DNA of 64,000 nucleotides from JAEXOD01 sp963663265. Its GTDB lineage: Bacteria > Bacteroidota > Ignavibacteria > Ignavibacteriales > Melioribacteraceae. The notes under the pieces were generated by a model that had not been told where the DNA came from, searched no databases, and saw only the letters and a list, made by a program, of their open reading frames with translations. Position 1 is the stretch's first letter; the number at the start of each line of letters is the position of its first letter. Positions 32,010 to 41,267 of the stretch are shown here, piece by piece. The stretch is from assembly GCA_963663265.2 (NCBI GenBank), contig CAXXXM010000002.1, positions 1,612,001 to 1,676,000 of the forward strand, given 5' to 3'. Both the position numbers and the translations under genes were made by a program.

Positions 32010-32741
32010 TTATAAATATTCTTGGGTCGTTTTGATTGAATTAACTATTATTGTGGCGTTCTTTTTGATTATAAATTCACTTAAACCAATTTCACTATTT
32101 GGATTTCCCCAATCATAAGTGTATCCCAGTCGTGTCCAAGGATATTTTTCTACACCCCTTGGTGGATAATAAGAATCAATAATGTTATTATTAAACCATA
32201 ATTTATATTCATCGCTTATAGTTTCGGTAAAATATGTGCCACAAGTTTTATCTGTTATTTCGTTATCATAACTTGGGCGTAGCAAATCTTCCGGTTTTAC
32301 CCATAGTTCAGCAAAGTAAGCATTAGTGCTGTTGATCGGCATTCCTAAAAGTTGAGCAGTTCTTTCATTTAGATAATCACGAGATGTATAATTATTTCTA
32401 AACCAATCCTTAATTTCAGGCACAACAGTAACCCAAGTTTCCCCCCACCATGTTGATATTGTGTCATTAACCGGATAACTTGAATAATGGCTTGTCCATA
32501 CAACAACAAGTACATAACCGTTAGACCACTTTAGGTAGTTATTTTCAGGGATGATAGCTATAAGATTGTTACTAATTTCATTTCGTTCAATAATCATGGC
32601 ATCTATTACAGCAGCTTCATATAGTTCATCATTGGTTTTTGTGTTTTGAATAACCGGATTTTTATCATTGTCACAACCGGTAAATAGAAGAATAATAGAT
32701 AAAACAAAAACTGGAATAATTCTTTTCATTTCAAATTTCAT
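32010..32741 (-). CDS. lipoprotein of unknown function
   Basis: No family recognised. 243 residues from the first start; a second ATG four codons later (32729) gives the cleaner signal peptide MKRIIPVFVLSIILLFTGC, ending in a lipobox (FTGC). The mature protein is aromatic-rich (WSNGYVLVVVWTSH, STWWGETWVTVVPEIKDWF, YPWTRLGYTYDW) and carries two further cysteines or fewer. Sequence suggests an outer-membrane or periplasmic lipoprotein facing polymeric substrate or surface, but that is guesswork. It stands alone between the repeat island and the efflux operon. Confidence 0.65.
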   Translation of the reverse strand: MKFEMKRIIPVFVLSIILLFTGCDNDKNPVIQNTKTNDELYEAAVIDAMIIERNEISNNLIAIIPENNYLKWSNGYVLVVVWTSHYSSYPVNDTISTWWGETWVTVVPEIKDWFRNNYTSRDYLNERTAQLLGMPINSTNAYFAELWVKPEDLLRPSYDNEITDKTCGTYFTETISDEYKLWFNNNIIDSYYPPRGVEKYPWTRLGYTYDWGNPNSEIGLSEFIIKKNATIIVNSIKTTQEYL

Positions 32742-32929
32742 ATTAATGTTAAAATTACCTAATTATATGAAATTATCGTATTATCAGCTTAAAAGTTTAG
32801 TTCATCTACACTATTTCCTTTTTGAACTAATATCAGTTGGCTACTAAAATTTTTACATGTACTAATCTATTGTTAATTAGGCATAATCAAATTAAGAGGG
32901 AAATACTGTTGAAGTGATTAATAATCCCC

Positions 32930-33000
32930 CGGCAGAGTAGATTTAGTTAAGGGGGTAAATCATACTCAAATGATAAGGAGTTCTGTTGAGTACTCTGCCG
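32930..33000. repeat. long inverted repeat 3' of the efflux operon
   Basis: CGGCAGAGTA (32930-32939) pairs perfectly with TACTCTGCCG (32991-33000), with CCCCC/GGGGG near the left arm. There is no T-run, so termination is uncertain. The right side contains CTGTTGAGTACTC, sharing GTTGAGTA with repeats at 2.67 kb and 29.8 kb. Confidence 0.5.
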
Positions 33001-33021
33001 AGAGTAAGGTGTGTGTATCTA

Positions 33022-34314
33022 TTATTTGAAAGAACCTGTTACATTAAGGTAATTAATGTATTTAATTCTATAATCAGATTTAGCATCAATTAAATTTTCG
33101 GTTGAGCTTTGCTGAATAGCTTTTGCTTCAAGAAGGTCTGAAACATTAACCAAGCCCTGATTAAAGCTATCAGTATTAACTTTTAAATTTTCTTCTGCTT
33201 GGGCGAGTGTTTCTGTTGCCAAATCAACTTTTTGAAAACTTTCAACAAGTTCATTCCAATATTTATTTACCTGCAAAACTAAAAGCTCTTTTTTGTCTTT
33301 TATATCATTTTTAGTTATATCTTCTTGAATTGAGCGTTCGCTCAATTTATGATATCCTCCCCACCAAGAAGAAATAGGAACGCGAACAGTACCAAAGTAA
33401 ACAAGGTGTCTGCTTTCAGTATCTAATGCGTCCATATATAAACCGGATACACCAACGGCAACTTGTGGAAGTAATTCACCAAAGGTCATTGAACTTTTTA
33501 ATTCCTCAGCTTTCAAGCTTAAATCTAATAATCTAAATTCCGAACGATCAATAATGGCAGTCTGAGGATCTTTGTAAATAGTTTCAGGTTTTGCTAATAT
33601 CTGTAAAGTATCTACTAACTTATATTGATTATTGTCATTTAATCCAATTTTTTGTTTAAATGCCAACATGGCAAGTTTAATTCCATTTTGTAAAGTCAAT
33701 TTGTTTAATTCAATTTCACTTTTCTTTAGCTTAACTTTTAGTAAATCATTTTTTGTAATCAACCCGGAATTATACCCATCGGTAACCTGTTTGAGCAAAT
33801 CATTTAAAAGCGATTCGTATTCATTTAACGTTTTCATTTTATTTTTCAACGAAACAATCTGCCAATAACTTTCCTCAACATCAATCGAAAGAGAATTTTC
33901 TTCAATATTCACAAGCTCCTTATGAACATCTACATTAACTCCGGCAAGCTTGTTTCCGTTAATTATTCGTCCACCCGCAAAAACAGGTTGAATGGCAGTT
34001 AGGGACGCAACATTAATTTTATCCAACATAGAAAATGACATTCCCATTAATCCTAATGTTAATAGTTTGTCGGTGGACTTAATAGCTGAACCATCTAACT
34101 CTATGGTTGGGAAATAATTAGTAATTGCTTCGCTCCTTGTTTCATTAGCGGCTTCTTGTTGTAGTTTAACGTTTTTTAATTTATAGTTGTTTTCATATGC
34201 CAATTGTTTACATTTATCAAGAGTTAGAAATTCTTGAGTAAACATATTAGATTGTAATAACAATAATAAAACAAAACCGTGTATGTATATTTTAAGTGTT
34301 TTCATATAGTTCAT
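33022..34314 (-). CDS. TolC-family outer-membrane efflux protein
   Basis: Outer-membrane channel of a tripartite efflux system. A signal peptide (hydrophobic IYIHGFVLLLLLQSN, cleavage near FTQE) is followed by two repeats of long amphipathic helices typical of OEP domains, including LTLDKCKQLAYENNYKLKN at the start and QVTDGYNSGLITKNDLLKVK / NLKVNTDSFNQGLVNVSDLLEA, the paired helix-turn-strand elements. Length 430. It is the last gene of the operon tetR-adaptor-pump-tolC, starting only 2 nt after the pump gene. ATG 34314 or the ATG three codons later are both possible starts. Confidence 0.9.
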   Translation of the reverse strand: MNYMKTLKIYIHGFVLLLLLQSNMFTQEFLTLDKCKQLAYENNYKLKNVKLQQEAANETRSEAITNYFPTIELDGSAIKSTDKLLTLGLMGMSFSMLDKINVASLTAIQPVFAGGRIINGNKLAGVNVDVHKELVNIEENSLSIDVEESYWQIVSLKNKMKTLNEYESLLNDLLKQVTDGYNSGLITKNDLLKVKLKKSEIELNKLTLQNGIKLAMLAFKQKIGLNDNNQYKLVDTLQILAKPETIYKDPQTAIIDRSEFRLLDLSLKAEELKSSMTFGELLPQVAVGVSGLYMDALDTESRHLVYFGTVRVPISSWWGGYHKLSERSIQEDITKNDIKDKKELLVLQVNKYWNELVESFQKVDLATETLAQAEENLKVNTDSFNQGLVNVSDLLEAKAIQQSSTENLIDAKSDYRIKYINYLNVTGSFK

Positions 34315-34316
34315 GT

Positions 34317-37300
34317 TTATTGTTCAATTAATATTTTATCATTTTTAAAAAAGTACCAATATAAAACAGGGAGTACAATTAAGGTTAATACCATTGAGAA
34401 AAGTAATCCAAAACAAATAACGGTACCTAAAGGTCCCCATAATGAAGAGCCGCTAAAAATCATTGGAACAACTCCAATTGCAGCAGCGGCAGAGGTTAAA
34501 AATATAGGACGCATTCTTCTTTTAGCAGCTTGCAAAGCGGCATCTTTTACATCAACCTGTTTATTAATTCTTAAATCTTCAGCAAAGTCAACAAGTAAAA
34601 TTCCATTTCTTACCACCATTCCACAAAGACTTATCACACCTGCAAAAGCAGTAAAACCAAATGGATATCCTGTAGCAAAAAGACCAACAACAGCTCCAAG
34701 TAAACTTAGCGGCATGGTCATCATAATTAGAGTAGCAGTTTTTACTTTTTGAAATTGGAATAAAAGCAAAAAGAAAATGATTATTACACTTACTCCTAAT
34801 GAAATAGCCATAGGGGTATAACTTTCAATTTCACTTTCTATTTCGCCTCCATAGGTAATTGACAAGCCTTCGGGCAATGCCAAATTATCAATTTTGTCTT
34901 TTACTTTATTCATAACTGTATAAGCCAAAGTATTCCTATCTACATCAACTTTTACTGTTAAAGTACGCTGTCCATTTCTTCTTACTATTGAACCCTCGTT
35001 CCAAACAGGTTTAGGCTTAACTAATTGTCGTGCCGGAATAGTAGCCATTAAAAAAGGAGAAGTTAAGTATTGATTAGTAATGCCGGTAATGTTGTCTTTT
35101 TTGTTTTTGTCTTTCATCAAAACAATGTCTACCGGATAATCATCTTCCCAAACTGTCCCCATTGGTAATCCTTTTAATCCCATTGCAATTGAATAGCCAA
35201 TACTGCTTTTAGTAAAACCCAATCTATTGCTCATATCTAAATCAACATCAAGTTGAATCCCTCCTACCATGTCGCCATAGTCGGTTCTTGCCCAGGCTAC
35301 GCCGGGTAAGTTTCTAAACATTGAAACAATTGTTTCGCTCGTTTCTTTAAGCGTGTTTAAGCTATCCCCCGAAATTCTTATCTCAATGGGGGCATTATAC
35401 ATAGCCATTTCAATTTGTTTCCATTTTATATATGCATTTGGGAAATAATTGGAATATCTTTTAGCGTATGTGTCTAATATATTATAGGTAGATTCTTTAG
35501 TATCGGTATTTACAATCAATTGTGCATAACTTTTTGCCGGAAAATTTGGAGCATAAGTAGTATGAAAACGAGGTGAACTTGTTCCTATAAAAGCTGTTAC
35601 ATCGGTTACTCGTTTATCAGCCAATAATTTATTCTCGAAAAATTTCGATATTTTTTCAGTCTCGTCTAATGAAGAACCATCTTTTAGGTAAATTTCAACT
35701 GCAAATTGATTCCGTTCAACTTTGGGAAATAATTGACGAGGAACGATTATGGTTAATGATAAGCCTGCTACAACAGCTATAATGCCAATTAATAAAGCTA
35801 ATTTAGGTTTTTTGAAAGCCAGTGCAATTTTGCTATCATAAAATTTTTGTAATTTATCCAAAAATGTTGGTTTGGAGTTTTCGTTTTTATTGTGTGTTAA
35901 TCCTTTTTTAACTAATTTATAGTCCATGTAAGGTACTACAAGCATAGCTATACAAGTTGAACTAAAAAGTGCAATTCCTATTGTAATTGGAAATGCCCAA
36001 ATAAAGTCTTTCGTCTGCCCTGTTAAAAATAAATTCATTGGAAAAAATGCAAACAAGATTGCTAAAGTTGCAGTTAATACTGGAATAAATAAATCTGTTG
36101 CGGATTTCCACGCAGCATCCCATGGATTCATACCGTGGTCTAATTTTTCAACATGATCATCTATTACTACTATTGAATTATCAACAACCATTCCCAATAC
36201 TACAATTAAGGCAGCTAAAGTTACGGTATTCAGTTCCATACCAAAAGCATATAAAAATCCCAATGTTATTGCAATGGAAATTGGAATTGTAATTGCGGCA
36301 ATTGAAGAAACGCGTAACGGGAGTAAAATCATTGTTACAATTATCACGGAAATAATTGCCATTGCAAATTCAAACAAAAATTGGTTAATAGAGTTTGAAA
36401 CTGCAAGAGGCATATTTGCAATTTTTTTAATTTCAACTCCGGCTGGCAATGTTTTTTGTACTTTAGTTATGGCTTTATCAACATCTTTACCAAAGCTTAC
36501 AATATTATTTCCTTGCTGCATTTCAAGCGATAATAAAACACATTTTTTACCGTTTGTTCTTATGAATGAATCCGGTTCTTTGTATTCACGAACAACTTTT
36601 GCAACGTCTTTTAATCTAATTAAACTTCCGGTAGGATCGCTATATATAATTTGTTGGGCAACATCATTTTCCGAATTATATCGAGGAGGCATATATATTG
36701 GCATTATTGATTTGCCATTATCAATATCACCGGAATAACTTAGGGAAGATTCGGTTTTTAAGGCTGCTAATACTGTTAGCGGTCTTATACCATAGTTTGC
36801 AAGTTTATCATCTTCAATGTAAATACCAATTTGTTCTTTTTGCAAACCGTATCTTCTTAGTTTTGAAACCACCGGATTTTTTCTTAACTCATTTTCTAAT
36901 TGTTCCAGATAGTTTTCTAAATCCCTGTATGTTTTATTATCCGATTCAATTGTAAGCAGCAATGCTGATGTATCACCAAAATCGTTATTTCCAATTAAGG
37001 CAAGAACTTCGGGTGGAAGTTGGGCTTTAAATTCAATTAGTCCATGTTTAAGTTTAGACCAAAATTCATCGGAATTGCTTACATCGTCGTTTAACTCAAC
37101 CATTACTACAAGTATTCCGTCTTTTGAAATAGAATAAGTCTTCTCTTTGTTGACTTCTGAATAACTGAATAAATAATTTTCAACTTTTTTTGCTAATTGT
37201 TGCTCAACCTGTTTGGATGAAGCACCCGGATATACACCGATAACTAAACCTTGTCTGATTGTAAATTCAGGAAACTCTTGACGAGGCATTACAAAAAGAG

Positions 37301-37394
37301 AAACTATTCCATATATCATTAGAACAGCAGTAAGTAATAGACTTATTTGACGGTACTTTAAGCTTTTTTCTATAAAATTCATTTTCGTTTTCAT
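34317..37394 (-). CDS. RND efflux pump, inner-membrane transporter
   Basis: HAE-type resistance-nodulation-division permease driven by proton entry, 1025 residues. A first membrane helix (SLLLTAVLMIYGIVSLFVMP) precedes a large periplasmic loop, then a helix bundle with VLGMVVDNSIVVIDDHVEKLD (helix 4, carrying the proton-relay Asp residues). The second half repeats the plan, ending with VISLCGMVVRNGILLVDFAEDLR and RRMRPIFLTSAAAAIGVVPMIFSGSSLWGPLG. Full length. It lies 10 nt after the adaptor gene and 2 nt before tolC. The substrate is not predictable; the closest plan is an AcrB/MexB-like drug exporter of the Bacteroidota type. Confidence 0.94.
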   Translation of the reverse strand: MKTKMNFIEKSLKYRQISLLLTAVLMIYGIVSLFVMPRQEFPEFTIRQGLVIGVYPGASSKQVEQQLAKKVENYLFSYSEVNKEKTYSISKDGILVVMVELNDDVSNSDEFWSKLKHGLIEFKAQLPPEVLALIGNNDFGDTSALLLTIESDNKTYRDLENYLEQLENELRKNPVVSKLRRYGLQKEQIGIYIEDDKLANYGIRPLTVLAALKTESSLSYSGDIDNGKSIMPIYMPPRYNSENDVAQQIIYSDPTGSLIRLKDVAKVVREYKEPDSFIRTNGKKCVLLSLEMQQGNNIVSFGKDVDKAITKVQKTLPAGVEIKKIANMPLAVSNSINQFLFEFAMAIISVIIVTMILLPLRVSSIAAITIPISIAITLGFLYAFGMELNTVTLAALIVVLGMVVDNSIVVIDDHVEKLDHGMNPWDAAWKSATDLFIPVLTATLAILFAFFPMNLFLTGQTKDFIWAFPITIGIALFSSTCIAMLVVPYMDYKLVKKGLTHNKNENSKPTFLDKLQKFYDSKIALAFKKPKLALLIGIIAVVAGLSLTIIVPRQLFPKVERNQFAVEIYLKDGSSLDETEKISKFFENKLLADKRVTDVTAFIGTSSPRFHTTYAPNFPAKSYAQLIVNTDTKESTYNILDTYAKRYSNYFPNAYIKWKQIEMAMYNAPIEIRISGDSLNTLKETSETIVSMFRNLPGVAWARTDYGDMVGGIQLDVDLDMSNRLGFTKSSIGYSIAMGLKGLPMGTVWEDDYPVDIVLMKDKNKKDNITGITNQYLTSPFLMATIPARQLVKPKPVWNEGSIVRRNGQRTLTVKVDVDRNTLAYTVMNKVKDKIDNLALPEGLSITYGGEIESEIESYTPMAISLGVSVIIIFFLLLFQFQKVKTATLIMMTMPLSLLGAVVGLFATGYPFGFTAFAGVISLCGMVVRNGILLVDFAEDLRINKQVDVKDAALQAAKRRMRPIFLTSAAAAIGVVPMIFSGSSLWGPLGTVICFGLLFSMVLTLIVLPVLYWYFFKNDKILIEQ

Positions 37395-37404
37395 ATTTAG
37401 CCCA

Positions 37405-38454
37405 TCAATAATTAGTATATTTTATAATTTCAATGGGGGCATTATCGTAGAGTTTGTGAAACCCGGAAATTACTATAATGTCATCTTTTTTTAATCCGGA
37501 TAAAATCTCTAAATCATTTTTAGTGAATGTTCCAACTGTTACTGTATGTTTGTTTACCTGTGACTTGTTTTCATTAACTAAATAAACAAAGTTAAGCCCG
37601 GTTTCATCTACTTGAACCGCACTACTTGGTACAAGTAAACATCCTTGTTTATCAATTCCATCTATCTGAACATTGCAAACCATTCCCGGTTTAAGTGATT
37701 TTGCTGGATTGGCTAATCGTATTTTAATATCATAAGTATGGGAAAGTGGATTTGCAAGTACTCCAATTTCTTCAATAGTGCCGGTTATATAGTTTTCGTT
37801 AACTGCATTTATTTGAACTGCTGCTTTTCCTCCTTTTTTTATCTTACCTATTTCGTTTTCGGGGACAGGTACTTTAGCAAATACAGAACTGATGTCTACA
37901 ATAGTAAAAACTGGACTTCCCGGAATAACGTTTGAACCCGGATCGATTAATCTTCTGCCAACAATACCGGTCATGTTTGCATAAAGTTTACAATCATTTA
38001 GGTTTTTCTTAACAATTTCTAAGTTGGCTTTTGCTTGTTGTAATTGAGTTTCTAATTCAACCATTTTAATTTCCGGGTAAGTACCGTTTTTATACATAGG
38101 CTCTAACCTTTTATACGCATCTTCGGCTTGATTAACGCTTGATAAAGCAATTTGATAAGCATTTTTATATGTTTCAGAGTTTATTTCTGCCAAAAGTGTC
38201 CCCTTGTTTACAGCTTGTCCTTCTTCAAAGTATACTTTATCAACGGTTCCCATAACGGAAAAACTTAAAGAAGAGCTTTTTGCTTCTTCAATTGTACCGC
38301 TAAATGTAATTTGTTCAGTACTGTTATTAAGTTTTACTTGTTGAATTATTACTCCAATTTGTTTTTTGCTGTTCAGATTAGCACTATCTTCTGAACAGGC
38401 GGTTAGTAAAGTCCCTAATATCAAGAAACTTAAAAAATATTTGATGGGTTTCAT
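37405..38454 (-). CDS. RND efflux periplasmic adaptor lipoprotein
   Basis: Membrane-fusion protein joining pump and TolC. Lipoprotein signal MKPIKYFLSFLILGTLLTAC with the lipobox LTAC. Biotinyl-lipoyl-like half VMGTVDKVYFEEGQAVNKGTLLAEI (about 68-92), an alpha-hairpin (about 95-150), the matching lipoyl half ANMTGIVGRRLIDPGSNVIPGSPVFTIVD, then beta-barrel and membrane-proximal domains ending LKKDDIIVISGFHKLYDNAPIEI. Length 349. First structural gene after the TetR regulator, with operator-like repeats in the 68 nt between them. Confidence 0.93.
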   Translation of the reverse strand: MKPIKYFLSFLILGTLLTACSEDSANLNSKKQIGVIIQQVKLNNSTEQITFSGTIEEAKSSSLSFSVMGTVDKVYFEEGQAVNKGTLLAEINSETYKNAYQIALSSVNQAEDAYKRLEPMYKNGTYPEIKMVELETQLQQAKANLEIVKKNLNDCKLYANMTGIVGRRLIDPGSNVIPGSPVFTIVDISSVFAKVPVPENEIGKIKKGGKAAVQINAVNENYITGTIEEIGVLANPLSHTYDIKIRLANPAKSLKPGMVCNVQIDGIDKQGCLLVPSSAVQVDETGLNFVYLVNENKSQVNKHTVTVGTFTKNDLEILSGLKKDDIIVISGFHKLYDNAPIEIIKYTNY

Positions 38455-38480
38455 TATACTCCTTATATTTATATAGAATA

Positions 38481-38510
38481 TTCGACTAAAATCGTATTGT
38501 ATTCGATTTT
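38481..38510. promoter_or_regulatory. putative TetR operator before the efflux genes
   Basis: TTCGACTAAAATCG (38481-38494) followed by AATCG-N9-CGATT (38490-38508), an inverted repeat. The phrase TTCGACTA-nAAA-nCG recurs, inverted, at 39132-39152 before the tetR gene. Confidence 0.5.
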
Positions 38511-38522
38511 TGTTTAAAAAAA

Positions 38523-39122
38523 TTATTTTTTTATTCCGTTTACAATTAGATCTACAAAAGTATCAGCACTGGAAATCAAATCAGGGCTTTCTGTTCCAAA
38601 CAACAAGTCTTCGGCTAAGCTTCCAATGGTAGTTACAAGCACGTAAGAAAGGATTCCAAAATTTTCTTCGTCAATCGTTTTGAACTCTTTGTTTTTAACA
38701 CCAAGACTTATAATCTCACTTAGTTTTTTACGTTCCAATCGATTGTATTTTTCTTTAGTTTCTCCCACAATTTTCCAATAATCTTTAATTTCGCCTTTAA
38801 TTACATGGTAAAGATTAATTTTTTTTGAAATAGCTAATGAGGTTGTAATAATATAAGCTTTTAATTTATCGGTGGCAGAATCAACTGAATCAATTTGTAA
38901 ATTTATCTCGGCAGCTATTTCGTTTATTTCTTTGTCTAAAACCGCCGTAAAAATTTCTTCTTTGTTTTTAAAGTAATAATAAAGAGTACTTTTACCTTTC
39001 CCCGTGGCTTTTGCAATATCTTCCATGGTGGTTTTGGCAATGCCAAACTGAATAAATAATTTTTGAGCTGAAGAAATTATTTCTTCTTTTATTATTTCAT
39101 CTTTTGTTAAATTTTCAGACAT
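38523..39122 (-). CDS. TetR/AcrR-family repressor of the efflux operon
   Basis: N-terminal helix-turn-helix: ISSAQKLFIQFGIAKTTMEDIAKATGKGKSTLYYYFKNKEEIF (about residues 15-57), then a helical ligand-binding domain. ATG 39122 (199 residues) is preferred to an in-frame TTG at 39131, because the TTG abuts a likely operator. It is cotranscribed or at least co-oriented with the adaptor, pump and tolC genes, with 68 nt between its stop and the adaptor start. Operator-like repeats on both sides suggest autoregulation as well as control of the pump. Confidence 0.88.
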   Translation of the reverse strand: MSENLTKDEIIKEEIISSAQKLFIQFGIAKTTMEDIAKATGKGKSTLYYYFKNKEEIFTAVLDKEINEIAAEINLQIDSVDSATDKLKAYIITTSLAISKKINLYHVIKGEIKDYWKIVGETKEKYNRLERKKLSEIISLGVKNKEFKTIDEENFGILSYVLVTTIGSLAEDLLFGTESPDLISSADTFVDLIVNGIKK

Positions 39123-39131
39123 ATCGACCAA

Positions 39132-39152
39132 ATTCGTTTTGTAGTCGAAAAA
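39132..39152. promoter_or_regulatory. putative TetR operator before tetR
   Basis: Minus strand ATTTTTCGACTACAAAACGAAT shares TTCGACTA-nAAA-nCG-AT with the site at 38481. It lies 10-30 nt upstream of the chosen regulator ATG. Confidence 0.5.
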
Positions 39153-39286
39153 TATGCAAAATTTAATAAATTGTCAAGTCAGTTAAATAAAGCATAAAAT
39201 TAGTAGTTCAAAAAGTGAATATTTATCCATTTGGATTGTTAATAATATTTTAAATTAGTACTTTTAAAACGATAAATGGATATTGT

Positions 39287-40165
39287 ATGCAATATAATCA
39301 ATTAGGGAATACAGAACTTCATGTATCAGTCTTGGGATTTGGTGCAGGTGAAATTGGCGATTTTAACATTGAAGATAAAAAAGTTGAGCAAGTTTTAAAC
39401 TTTGCATTGGATAATGGGATTAATTTAATAGATACCGCTCGTGGTTATTATGCATCGGAAGATAGAATTGGGCGGTTTATTTCCCACAGAAGAAAAGAAT
39501 TCATTCTATCTACTAAAGTTGGTTATGGCATTCAAAACGAGCCGGATTGGAGTTATAATAGTGTTAGTAAAGGAATTGATGAAGCATTAACAAAAATGCG
39601 TACCGATTATATTGATATTATTCATTTACACTCTTGTACTTTAGATGTTTTACAAAAAGGTGAAGTTATTGAAGCTTTGCTAAAGGCGAAAGAAGAAGGG
39701 AAAATACGTTTTGCCGCATATTCCGGCGAAAACGAAGAGTTAAACTTTGCAATAAATAGCGGGGTTTTTGATTCTGTTCAAACCTCTTTTAATATTTGCG
39801 ATCAAAACAATCTTTATACTGTTTTTCCAACCTGTATTAAAAAAGGATTAGGTGTAATAGCAAAGCGTGCAATTGCAAACGCTCCTTGGTTACACATAAA
39901 TCAACCGAATGGGCAATATGTAGAAGAGTATTGGAAAAGGTTTGTAAAAATGGATTTTTCGTTTACTGAAGAATGGTTTGAAAAGGCAATACGTTTTACA
40001 GCATTTACGGAAGGTGTAAGTAGTGCAATTGTAGGGACAACAAATATTGAACATCTAAAAAGAAATATTAAATATGCTGAAAAGGGGAAGCTGCCAGATG
40101 TTGAATATTTTAATATTGTGGAAAGTTTTAAAATACATAATGAAAATTGGTTAGGACAAATATAG
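39287..40165 (+). CDS. aldo/keto reductase
   Basis: NADPH-dependent (beta/alpha)8-barrel reductase, 292 residues. Opening YNQLGNTELHVSVLGFGAGEIG is the family start. The catalytic tetrad is visible: Asp and Tyr in LIDTARGYYASEDRIG (about 47-62), Lys in FILSTKVGYG (near 77) and His in DIIHLHSC (about 117). C-terminal GVSSAIVGTTNIEHLKRNI holds the cofactor phosphate site. An acetyltransferase gene follows after 10 nt, so the two are likely cotranscribed. Substrate unknown. Confidence 0.9.
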   Translation: MQYNQLGNTELHVSVLGFGAGEIGDFNIEDKKVEQVLNFALDNGINLIDTARGYYASEDRIGRFISHRRKEFILSTKVGYGIQNEPDWSYNSVSKGIDEALTKMRTDYIDIIHLHSCTLDVLQKGEVIEALLKAKEEGKIRFAAYSGENEELNFAINSGVFDSVQTSFNICDQNNLYTVFPTCIKKGLGVIAKRAIANAPWLHINQPNGQYVEEYWKRFVKMDFSFTEEWFEKAIRFTAFTEGVSSAIVGTTNIEHLKRNIKYAEKGKLPDVEYFNIVESFKIHNENWLGQI

Positions 40166-40175
40166 AAAGGAAGCA

Positions 40176-40616
40176 ATGGTTTACGAAGCAACAAATGGCG
40201 ATTACTTACTAAGCACAGATAAAACTAAACTACAAGTTAAACAGATTAGTCTTTTGCTTACTCAAACATATTGGGCAAGTGAACGTACTAAAGCAGTAAT
40301 AAACACATCCATCAAAAATTCACTCTGCTTTGGTTTGTATAATAAAGGTGTACAAGTTGGTTTTGCCAGAGTAGTAACAGACTATGCGGTTTTTGCTTAT
40401 TTATGTGATGTTATTATTTTTGAAAAGCATAGAGGCAATGGATTGGGTAAGTGGTTGATTGGAGAAATATTAAAATATCCAAAACTTCAAAATATAAAAC
40501 GATGGCTTTTGGCAACAAAAGATGCACATGGTCTTTACAGCCAATTTGGCTGGAATGTAGTGGAAAATCCTGATGGTTGGATGGAAAAATTAAATAAAGA
40601 CAAAATAAATTCATAA
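40176..40616 (+). CDS. GNAT-family N-acetyltransferase
   Basis: 146 residues. The acetyl-CoA pyrophosphate loop is HRGNGLGKWLIGEIL (about residues 88-102), preceded by the beta strand VFAYLCDVIIFEK; C-terminal ATKDAHGLYSQFGW is the usual late GNAT motif. AAAGGAAG precedes the ATG by five bases. The aldo/keto reductase is directly upstream and a regulator promoter follows. The acceptor substrate is unknown. Confidence 0.88.
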   Translation: MVYEATNGDYLLSTDKTKLQVKQISLLLTQTYWASERTKAVINTSIKNSLCFGLYNKGVQVGFARVVTDYAVFAYLCDVIIFEKHRGNGLGKWLIGEILKYPKLQNIKRWLLATKDAHGLYSQFGWNVVENPDGWMEKLNKDKINS

Positions 40617-40621
40617 AAGAC

Positions 40622-40650
40622 TTGACAATAAATGAATAATCATTTATTTT
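40622..40650 (+). promoter_or_regulatory. promoter with embedded palindromic operator (TetR autoregulation)
   Basis: TTGACA (40622-40627), 17-nt spacer, TATTTT (40645-40650). The spacer is filled by a 20-bp dyad ATAAATGA-ATAA-TCATTTAT (40628-40647). A start of transcription six or seven bases later coincides with the ATG at 40657, so the mRNA may be leaderless; no ribosome-binding site is present. Confidence 0.7.
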
Positions 40651-40656
40651 AGAACC

Positions 40657-41229
40657 ATGAGAATTAAAGACGAAGTAAAACAAGAAGCAATAATAAGTGC
40701 AACTATTAAGTTGGTAAACGAAATTGGTTTTGTTGCCAGTTCAGTTGCAAGAATAGCAAAAGAAGCAAATGTTTCACCTGCTACTCTTTATATCTATTAT
40801 AGCAATAAAGAAGATTTGCTCGTTTCAACATATGTAGAAATTAAAAAGAAATTAAGCAAATGCCTGCTTGAAAATTTTGATGAATCCAAACCATTACGTG
40901 ATATTTTTAAACAGTTTTGGCTTAATGGATTTGAGTTCTCAAAGAAATATCAACACTTATATCAATATGTTGAACAATTTACCAATACCCCATATACTGC
41001 TTTGGTAAACCATAAAGATATCGAAAAGCATTTTGAACCATTATATGCTGTTCTAAAAAAAGGAGTTGACCAAAAAATAATTAAAGATGTACCAACTGAA
41101 TTACTTGTGGCTTTTATTTTTCACCCAATGATGATATTGGCGAACAAAAAAGAATGTAAATCGTTCCAATTAACAGAAGTTAATATGGATTTAGCTTTTT
41201 CTTTAGCATGGGATGCAATTAAGCTTTAA
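40657..41229 (+). CDS. TetR/AcrR-family transcriptional regulator
   Basis: Helix-turn-helix at residues about 10-52: EAIISATIKLVNEIGFVASSVARIAKEANVSPATLYIYYSNKEDLL; helical ligand domain after that. 190 residues. A 20-bp dyad operator overlaps its own promoter, and a close variant (ATAAACGA-ATAT-TCATTTAT) lies immediately before the next gene at 41268, so it probably represses itself and the three-gene operon that follows. The start codon lies where transcription is expected to begin. Confidence 0.88.
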   Translation: MRIKDEVKQEAIISATIKLVNEIGFVASSVARIAKEANVSPATLYIYYSNKEDLLVSTYVEIKKKLSKCLLENFDESKPLRDIFKQFWLNGFEFSKKYQHLYQYVEQFTNTPYTALVNHKDIEKHFEPLYAVLKKGVDQKIIKDVPTELLVAFIFHPMMILANKKECKSFQLTEVNMDLAFSLAWDAIKL

Positions 41230-41246
41230 AAATTTTTAAATATTTA

Positions 41247-41266
41247 ATAAACGAATATTCATTTAT
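41247..41266. promoter_or_regulatory. second copy of the TetR dyad operator
   Basis: ATAAACGA (41247-41254), ATAT, TCATTTAT (41259-41266): the 3' half-site is identical to the site at 40628-40647 and the 5' half differs by one base. It ends one base before the ATG at 41268. Confidence 0.65.
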
Positions 41267-41267
41267 A

